From NCBI GenBank assembly GCA_014729955.1, contig WJJA01000189.1, positions 1-12,180 of the forward strand: 12,180 bases of DNA, read 5' to 3'. The notes under the pieces are model-generated. The model had not been told where the DNA came from. It did no database searches and saw only the letters and a list, made by a program, of their open reading frames with translations. Source of the DNA: a bacterium. Lineage in GTDB: Bacteria; Electryoneota; Electryoneia; Electryoneales; Electryoneaceae. Positions 6,876-12,180 of this stretch are shown one piece after another (position 1 is the first letter of the stretch; each line of letters starts with the position of its first letter). The translations under genes and the position numbers were made by a program.

Positions 6876-7559
6876 TTACTGCAACTGACCCAAACGCGGC
6901 ACAGGGAAGAGCGGACGGTCCACCATTACCGGCTCTCCGCTCGGGTTTGTGACCCCGGAATCCACCTTGTACGTACGAAGCTCATCCAGGACACTGACCA
7001 GTACCTGCCATGGAGTGTCACCTTTTGCGGCGATATTGATCTGCTGAGCATCTTCGTACTTGAATACCTGCTTAACAGATATTTCGCCTGTCTCAGGGTC
7101 GGTAATCTCTTCCTCATGAATGGGATCACCGATCACTTCTTTGCGAACCCGTACAAGCTCTTCATGAAGCTTGTCATAGTCAAAAACCATCATGGGCTGC
7201 CCGTCAGGGCCGGTTGCGGTCTGTCCCTGGATGGTCAAGGGTACCTTCGGAATCGCTACGAAGTCATCACCCTTGGTCTTGCCGAACATCGAAAGCTCGA
7301 ATCCCTCTTCCGTAATATTCAGCAGAAGATCCAACTTGGCAGGTGCGTCGCTGCTTCCACCGTCCCCGGAATCACTGTCGTCGCCTTCGCCAACCTCTTC
7401 CACGGGGGGAGGGTTGTACTGCATCAGCGCCAACTGGATAAACTGAGTCAGCGAAAGCAGCATCGGAATCAACACCACCATCAAGTTCATGATAGGCATG
7501 ATGTTGAGTTCCGGAGCCTCTGCCGGCGCCTTCCTCTTATCGGACGGTTTGAATGCCAC
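6876..7559 (-). CDS. ExbD/TolR-family protein with Asn replacing the transmembrane Asp
   Basis: A 227-residue inner-membrane protein, longer than the usual ExbD (about 140-170). The cytoplasmic N-terminus is followed by a transmembrane helix at about 19-46 starting LNIMPIMNLMVVLIPMLL. Pro22 fits the family P-x-x-D motif, but the Asp position is Asn25 (codon AAC, read directly). After the membrane comes an acidic Gly/Ser/Asp linker (about 52-74), then a periplasmic domain to 227 with the family-like INIAAKGDTPWQVLVSVLDEL near 174-194. The start is GTG directly after the TAA of the exbB-like gene. GGAGG at 7567-7571, inside that gene's last codons, is 7 nt away and fixes this start and translational coupling. 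Asn cannot be protonated, so this subunit may be structural, pairing with the Asp-bearing ExbD encoded next. It could also be a known Asn-bearing subfamily. Confidence 0.88.
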   Translation of the reverse strand: MAFKPSDKRKAPAEAPELNIMPIMNLMVVLIPMLLSLTQFIQLALMQYNPPPVEEVGEGDDSDSGDGGSSDAPAKLDLLLNITEEGFELSMFGKTKGDDFVAIPKVPLTIQGQTATGPDGQPMMVFDYDKLHEELVRVRKEVIGDPIHEEEITDPETGEISVKQVFKYEDAQQINIAAKGDTPWQVLVSVLDELRTYKVDSGVTNPSGEPVMVDRPLFPVPRLGQLQ

Positions 7560-8216
7560 TTATCGACCTCCGGTAAGCAGGTGAATCAACTTCACCGAGT
7601 GCTCGTCGATATCCTCAATGATGTTACTGGTCTTCGTGTTGATGAAGGTATAGAAGACAATCGCCGGAATCGCCACAATCAGACCGAACATCGTCGTCTG
7701 CATCGCCACGGAAATACCTTGTGCCAACACCTGGCTCGGGTCGCCGCCGCCCGCTGTGCCTGCACCACCGACCGCCGCGAACGAAAGAATCAGACCGTAA
7801 ATCGTTCCCAACAGACCGGTCAGTGTAGACACGTTCGAGATCATCGCGAGAAGGTTTGTCCGCTTCTGCAGTTCCGGAATCAGCTCCAGCGTCATCTCGT
7901 CAATCGCGTTCTGCACCGCGCGATAGTCAATCAATTCACGCTTTTCCGCTTCTTCCAAAGCTGCCTGCACAACCTTTGGAAGGGCACGATTACCGGCTGA
8001 TTTACAGAGCGAAATCGCCTTCTTGTAATCTCCCGCCTTGATATACTTGCGGATCTCAGCCATGAAACGATCAGCATTTACGTTTGCACGCGCGTAAATC
8101 GAGATATACCGCTCGATTGCCAGGGCAAACATCCAAGCCAGCATCAGAAGCAGGATCCACATAAATACATAACCCGGTGAATCCAAGCTGAAGGATTGGA
8201 AAAAAGTGTCAATCAT
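7560..8216 (-). CDS. MotA/TolQ/ExbB proton-channel family protein
   Basis: A 218-residue inner-membrane protein with three transmembrane helices: about 16-36, 125-150 and 170-192. A cytoplasmic domain (about 40-120) lies between the first two. The family core is clear: SNVSTLTGLLGTIYGLILSF (128-147) in the second helix, and AMQTTMFGLIVAIPAIVFY (171-189) in the third, with the conserved TT (174-175) and Pro184. Five copies of such subunits typically form a ring through which protons flow, driving an ExbD-type plug. Length is normal and no key segment is missing. The ATG start has AGGAG (8226-8230) 9 nt upstream. Two ExbD-like genes and a TonB-like gene follow. No TonB-dependent receptor gene is in the window, so the channel may serve something other than nutrient uptake. 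Confidence 0.95.
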   Translation of the reverse strand: MIDTFFQSFSLDSPGYVFMWILLLMLAWMFALAIERYISIYARANVNADRFMAEIRKYIKAGDYKKAISLCKSAGNRALPKVVQAALEEAEKRELIDYRAVQNAIDEMTLELIPELQKRTNLLAMISNVSTLTGLLGTIYGLILSFAAVGGAGTAGGGDPSQVLAQGISVAMQTTMFGLIVAIPAIVFYTFINTKTSNIIEDIDEHSVKLIHLLTGGR

Positions 8217-8275
8217 GGAACCGGTCTCCTACGGTTGTTCACATGCTGTTGAAGTTTTCGAAATATGGATAAAAC

Positions 8276-8617
8276 CTAGTCGTCACTGGATTCAGAAGGC
8301 GCTGAAATATAATCCTCAACCCTTTCCTTTGCAAGCAGTGCCTTCAGCTCCTCCATTTTTTTCGGCGACGTCTGATCTTCCGGCGGGGCAAAGAGATCAT
8401 CCTCCGTCGGGATCAATTCGTCCGTGTAGTCGCGTTGCAGGTATGCGGAATCATATTCCGGGCGAGTGCGCGAGATATTGATAATCGCAAGCGGCTCCGC
8501 CGCTTCCCCCTTAATTTCAATCGTCTCAAGGCTTAGGACCTGACCCTGAGCATATGATAGCGCCGGGATCGCCGCAAGTATACCAAGGAAAAGAAGTATG
8601 TGCCGAATGCTCTTCAT
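8276..8617 (-). CDS. Small secreted protein of the ExbB/ExbD operon, unknown function
   Basis: A 113-residue protein with a clear signal peptide (MKSIRHILLFLGILAAIPAL, probable cleavage after SYA at residue 23). The mature part is about 90 residues. A beta-like stretch, SLETIEIKGEAAEPLAIINI (about 29-48), is followed by Arg and Tyr residues (SRTRPEYDSAYLQRDY), then an acidic region and a short helix (KKMEELKALLAKERVEDY, 86-103). No enzyme motif is visible. The pattern of a beta strand then a Pro-Leu-Ala segment feels like small accessory proteins beside AgmX-type motors, but I cannot name a family. The ATG at 8617 was chosen over one seven codons upstream because GGAG lies 5 nt before it and the signal peptide then starts correctly. 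It sits 128 nt after the TPR gene and 59 nt before the exbB-like gene. Confidence 0.75.
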   Translation of the reverse strand: MKSIRHILLFLGILAAIPALSYAQGQVLSLETIEIKGEAAEPLAIINISRTRPEYDSAYLQRDYTDELIPTEDDLFAPPEDQTSPKKMEELKALLAKERVEDYISAPSESSDD

Positions 8618-8745
8618 GATGGCTCCAAAATCATTCATCTACCCGCTGAAACACAAGCCGATTCTCAAAGAATCATCGATTCGTGCTCCACCGAGCCTCC
8701 ATGCCGAGTTGTGAATAAGACGGTTCTCCCGCCGAAGGACACGCC

Positions 8746-11700
8746 CTATTCATTCGATGTGGATGTTGTGTCCGGCTCTTCACCACCCTCGTCTTCCTCT
8801 TCCGATTCATCCGGTTGCTCGAGCGGCGCTTCGGGATCGTCCTGCGCCGTGGTATCTGCCGGAGATACCTCCGAACCCCCCTCTTCTTCGTCAAGCGGTT
8901 CATCGGAAGGCTCTTCAGAGGGGGTCTCCGACGTGTCCTCTGCAGCCTCTTCCAGGGTCGTCTCGTCCTGAACTTCTTCCTCTCCCTCGATACCCTCGTC
9001 CGGCATCATATCGCCTTCGAGCGTGTCTTCTACCGTCGTCTCTTCCCCGCTGAGATCCTCTTCCATAAGGTCGTCGGATGTGTCATCCATACCTTCGAAC
9101 TCACCGGCGCTTTCCTCGCCCGGCATATCATCGGACGGCATCGCATCCGGCTGCTCCATTTCGATGGCGGGCTGTTCGTCAACTCCGCCCATCCCGGACG
9201 TGTCCTGATAGGTTTCTTCCGACGGCGCGGTATCGTCAACCGGAGTCGTATCAGCTGGTTGATCGGCCGGCTGTGTCTCTTCCTCGGATTGTGCCGGAGG
9301 GATGGTTTCCTGCAGCGGTTGGTCGACCGGCATATCCTCGTAAGGTTCCTGCTCCATCTGCTCCTGGGCCATCCCCTCACCACCGGAAGGCAGGGAAGAC
9401 TGTCCCCCTTCGCCCGGAAGCACTACATCCATGCCTTCTTTGATTTCCGGAATGGTGTTGTACACCATCCGCAGCCACAATCCGCCTGATGATCGGTTCG
9501 GGTTCACCACCTCTGCCGAGATGATGTTTTCGCCCTTCACTAGGTAATTGGTAACTTCGACAAAATCTACAAAGCTCCAGTCCGTCGTATCCTCAGGAAT
9601 ATCCTCGAGCATTTGCTCGCCATTGAGGAAGATCCTCATATCATCGTCGGCGGTGGCCTGGATTTCGGCGAAGGTCACACGGTCTTCGATGTTGAACTTC
9701 AGAACAAAGAACGTTGAGTCTTCACTTTCCAGACGTTCGGTCACAGTCTCGATCTGGTCGATCATGTAGCCTTCAGGAACCGTATCCACCGTGTCCGCGA
9801 CCAGCGAATCCGCTGCAAGCGAGTCGGATTCAAACTCGTCCATGGCGAGCGTGTCATCTTCCACAGCCATGGTGTCGGCCGCGAGTGTATCCACTGCAAG
9901 GGTGTCCACCGCCAGGGTATCCGTAACAAGGCTGTCAACAGCTAACGAGTCGATTGTTGTGGTGTCCGCGGCCAACGTGTCCACGGCCAACGTGTCTGCG
10001 GCAAGGGTGTCCGCCGCAGCGAGGGTGTCGGAAGCCGTTGTGTCCGCTACTGAAAGCGTATCCGGAGCGTAGTTCGGATCCTCTACAAGGGTATCCTTGA
10101 AGGTCGTGTCGTAATGGACCGTATAAAGGCCGATAACTTCGGTTTTGATTTCCGGGATGCTGTCCACGAACTGCAACGGACCGGGGAACTCGCCTTTCAT
10201 CGGGCGCTGGAACCGAGTCATGTCCGCATCGGCTGTATCCCAACCCTCAAACCATTCCGGTGTCACCCACCAGTCTTTAATGTTCGTGTACTGATAGTTG
10301 ACCTGCTCCTTCACGCCCAGCAGGTACGCATACACGGAAGGTGCGTATTCAACCAGTTTCTTGGCGAGTTGATTGGTCACCGGTTGCGGGCGATAGAACA
10401 GCTCTTCGGCGATCGGCCAGGCAGCTTCGAGATTGCGCAGAATGAAATCTTTCCACAGCAACTCGATGTCCTCATAGGCGTACACGGCGTCCTGATAAAT
10501 CACGAAATAGGTTCGTTCGAACTGCCGCTCGTTTATATCCTGCAATTCCCGCAACCGTTCCTGGAATCCCTCGAACAACTCGGCGTTGTCCAACGCATCG
10601 TTAAGGGATTTCTCCGCCAGCCGCATGTAAATATCCTTACCCTCTTCATCCTGAGAGGCGATGGCAAGGATGTTATACATCATCTGTTGAGACGCAATGC
10701 CGAATTCACTCACAATCTCCTGGAAAATCATAATTTCCGTCGGCACCTCGTCGACATACAGCCCGTACGCGCGAGCATTCTCATCTTCCCAACTCAGCAG
10801 ACGCTCATGGACCGTGATATAGAACTGGTACCCGTTTTCAATCGCAAACTGCATTCGCTCCTTGAACGATGTATACAGGGTATCGGTCACATCAACGATC
10901 CGTTCACGAGCCGTCTGCTTGAAACGGTACCGTCCCTCGCAAGTGTCCTGCATCGCTTCCGACACTTTGAGCGTGTCCGCGGCGTTTACTACATCGAGGT
11001 ACATCTCCACAGTGGTGCGAACCTGCGGCAACACCGCTGCATTCAACACCTGCAGACGGTAGAACAGCTGCTCCGTTCGGCGCTGCCCTTCATCCGGTAC
11101 TTTGAGATAGGACAGTGTGGCATCGAACTGAATATCGGCGTTGATCAGGTAGATCGCGGGCATGCGAATGCAGGCAGAGTCACGATATGCGACCGCTGTC
11201 TCGATCGATGACTTCATTTTCTCTGCCTGCTCACGTACATCCGGAAGCACCTCTTGCGAATCGATCAGGGCGGAATCCAACTGAGCCCGCTGCTGCTCGG
11301 GCAGATCCTGGTTCAACGCCTGACGCTGCCAGGCATTGATGGTGTCTTCCAGGGCCTGACGGCGCGTCCTGATCTTTTCATATTGAGGCTCAAGAGTACC
11401 GGAGATAATCTCATCGAACTTGGTTATCGCCTCCTCATACCGACCACGTGCACCGACATAATAGCCGATGGCTTCATCCGCCCGCTCCTGTACCTGGACC
11501 AATTCCTCCGGCGAAATCGTTTCCGAATCCTGCTGCACGACCTCACGTTCCCGTTCAGCCTTGGCAATCAGCTCATCCAGCTGAGCCGTACGGTAAATCG
11601 CCTTAAACGCCTCTTCACGACCGTATCCAATCAGCTCCTTATAGCCTTCGATCAACTCTTCGCGCAGCTCTTTTTTGCGTTCTTCCGAACGGCGCATGGC

Positions 11701-12180
11701 GCTTTGCGGCAGATTGTATTCGATTTCGACAAATTCATCAAATTTCCAGGCGAGGAGCTGATCCAGCGCCTTGGAGGCATATTCCGGATACCCTACTCCG
11801 CCCTTCGCAACCAACCGCTTATGGGCATCAATGGTGCCCCGGAACGCTTCCTCCGCCATGTCGAGACGATCGGTTTCCATGTAATACTTGCCACGCTCGA
11901 AATACGCCTGGACCGTGAGCTGATCATCCGGGTAATTACGTGCGAAATCACCATAAATCTGCATCGCACGCTCTTCATCGTCAAGATTCAGATAAAAGCC
12001 TGCGGTCTCAAACAGGTAAGCTTTCGTGTCTTCCTTGTCGGGATATCGATCCACATATTCAAGGTGTACACGGATCGCATCCTGCCACATCTCGGCTTCC
12101 ACATAATTCGTTGCTGCACCCGAAAGCGCCTGCCGAGCGAGATCGTGTTCAGGATACTCATAGGCCATCTGATTGTAGGC
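8746..12180 (-). CDS. Giant TPR/coiled-coil envelope protein with DTLA repeats and a galactose-binding-like domain (5' end outside window)
   Basis: The reading frame is open to the window edge, giving 1144 visible residues; the true start and any signal peptide lie outside. Domain order: three or more TPR helix pairs of BamD/CpoB style with Y-P-D/E turns (about 12180-11700); a long helical region, partly coiled coil (about 11700-10200), with two cysteines (codons 11170-11172 and 10939-10941); a degenerate pentapeptide repeat around DTLA(A/V) (about 10070-9781). Next is a roughly 105-residue beta-sandwich resembling galactose-binding domains (about 9770-9450), with ATADDDMRIFLNGEQM and GENIISAEVVNPN followed by GGLWLRM. 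The tail of about 230 residues is very acidic, rich in Glu, Asp, Pro and Thr. The protein is probably periplasmic or surface-exposed and leads the ExbB/ExbD/AgmX operon. Large TPR proteins accompany the Agl/Glt gliding motor of myxobacteria, a possible parallel. Function is not established. Confidence 0.85.
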   Translation of the reverse strand, partial: AYNQMAYEYPEHDLARQALSGAATNYVEAEMWQDAIRVHLEYVDRYPDKEDTKAYLFETAGFYLNLDDEERAMQIYGDFARNYPDDQLTVQAYFERGKYYMETDRLDMAEEAFRGTIDAHKRLVAKGGVGYPEYASKALDQLLAWKFDEFVEIEYNLPQSAMRRSEERKKELREELIEGYKELIGYGREEAFKAIYRTAQLDELIAKAEREREVVQQDSETISPEELVQVQERADEAIGYYVGARGRYEEAITKFDEIISGTLEPQYEKIRTRRQALEDTINAWQRQALNQDLPEQQRAQLDSALIDSQEVLPDVREQAEKMKSSIETAVAYRDSACIRMPAIYLINADIQFDATLSYLKVPDEGQRRTEQLFYRLQVLNAAVLPQVRTTVEMYLDVVNAADTLKVSEAMQDTCEGRYRFKQTARERIVDVTDTLYTSFKERMQFAIENGYQFYITVHERLLSWEDENARAYGLYVDEVPTEIMIFQEIVSEFGIASQQMMYNILAIASQDEEGKDIYMRLAEKSLNDALDNAELFEGFQERLRELQDINERQFERTYFVIYQDAVYAYEDIELLWKDFILRNLEAAWPIAEELFYRPQPVTNQLAKKLVEYAPSVYAYLLGVKEQVNYQYTNIKDWWVTPEWFEGWDTADADMTRFQRPMKGEFPGPLQFVDSIPEIKTEVIGLYTVHYDTTFKDTLVEDPNYAPDTLSVADTTASDTLAAADTLAADTLAVDTLAADTTTIDSLAVDSLVTDTLAVDTLAVDTLAADTMAVEDDTLAMDEFESDSLAADSLVADTVDTVPEGYMIDQIETVTERLESEDSTFFVLKFNIEDRVTFAEIQATADDDMRIFLNGEQMLEDIPEDTTDWSFVDFVEVTNYLVKGENIISAEVVNPNRSSGGLWLRMVYNTIPEIKEGMDVVLPGEGGQSSLPSGGEGMAQEQMEQEPYEDMPVDQPLQETIPPAQSEEETQPADQPADTTPVDDTAPSEETYQDTSGMGGVDEQPAIEMEQPDAMPSDDMPGEESAGEFEGMDDTSDDLMEEDLSGEETTVEDTLEGDMMPDEGIEGEEEVQDETTLEEAAEDTSETPSEEPSDEPLDEEEGGSEVSPADTTAQDDPEAPLEQPDESEEEDEGGEEPDTTSTSNE
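9781..10070 (-). repeat. Degenerate 15-bp in-frame tandem repeat coding for x-D-T-L-A
   Basis: Within the giant TPR gene roughly 19 imperfect 15-bp units, similar to GTGTCCACGGCCAAC on the plus strand, encode (A/V)-D-(T/S)-L-(A/V) pentapeptides. The best run is near 9860-10030. Third codon positions differ between units while the peptide is kept, so selection acts on the protein. It likely forms an extended acidic linker between the helical body and the sandwich domain. Confidence 0.85.

Noticed and set aside
6846..8000. Plus-strand ORF of 384 codons opposite the exbB/exbD-like genes
   Set aside because: It is fully antisense to two well-supported families, spans their junction, has low-complexity His/Arg/Gln composition and no recognisable domain.
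8618..8638. Start of the small secreted protein seven codons upstream
   Set aside because: It would place MNDFGAI before the signal peptide, and the GGAG ribosome-binding site lies downstream of that start codon, correctly spaced for the ATG at 8617.
8660..8674. 6-bp hairpin (GATTCT-CAA-AGAATC) after the TPR gene as a terminator
   Set aside because: The stem is short and AT-rich with no T-run on the minus strand, and the operon seems to continue into the next genes.
9781..10070. DTLA array as a classical pentapeptide-repeat beta-helix
   Set aside because: The central Leu is preceded by Thr and Asp in the wrong register for A-(D/N)-L-x-x, and the surroundings are disordered and acidic.
10114..11211. 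Plus-strand ORF of 365 codons opposite the giant TPR gene
   Set aside because: Its composition is typical of an antisense shadow (His, Leu, Arg, Phe rich), with no domain or ribosome-binding support; the minus-strand frame is clearly coding.
1..12180. CRISPR array, insertion sequence, tRNA or rRNA, or phage genes
   Set aside because: No spaced direct repeats, transposase motifs, cloverleaf-like segments or rRNA signatures were recognised; codon use looks uniform across the window.

Overview
All genes in this window lie on the minus strand, so transcription runs from high to low coordinates. The sequence suggests a Gram-negative (diderm) bacterium of moderate GC content: exported proteins with signal peptides, a lipoprotein with outer-membrane-type sorting, and an ExbB/ExbD/TonB-like energised envelope system. 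The mix of a large TPR periplasmic protein, two ExbD paralogues, an AgmX/PglI-type transducer and a PgpH-type 7TM-HD protein resembles FCB-group or neighbouring candidate phyla (Fibrobacterota, KSB1, Gemmatimonadota, Latescibacterota and similar). This placement is inferred from gene content only and is weak.

Region 1 (12180 to about 5197) is a probable six-gene operon. A very large TPR/coiled-coil protein, cut by the window edge, carries a DTLA-type tandem repeat, a galactose-binding-like sandwich domain and a strongly acidic tail. It is followed by a small secreted protein, a TolQ/ExbB proton-channel protein, two ExbD/TolR proteins and a TonB-like protein with an AgmX/PglI C-terminal domain. 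A strong Rho-independent terminator (5197-5232) closes the block. I infer a proton-motive-force-driven machine that passes force from the inner membrane to the periplasm or cell surface, akin to Tol-Pal, TonB or the myxobacterial Agl/Glt motor. Its substrate is unknown. The most notable detail is that the first ExbD has Asn where the family carries its essential transmembrane Asp, while the second ExbD keeps the Asp.

Region 2 (5173 to 3377) is aspS, a complete bacterial-type aspartyl-tRNA synthetase starting at TTG, only 23 nt after the terminator.

Region 3 (about 3377 to 1) begins with an intergenic stretch holding an 11-bp inverted repeat and a possible promoter. A coiled-coil lipoprotein gene and a LysM protein gene follow, overlapping by 4 bp, then phoH, then a PgpH-like 7TM-HD gene overlapping phoH by 4 bp and running off the left edge. 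The lipoprotein/LysM pair looks like an outer membrane-to-peptidoglycan module. The phoH-pgpH pair is a known conserved neighbourhood, often followed by ybeY.

No tRNA, rRNA, CRISPR array, insertion sequence or plus-strand gene could be supported. No gap without a gene exceeds 150 bases.
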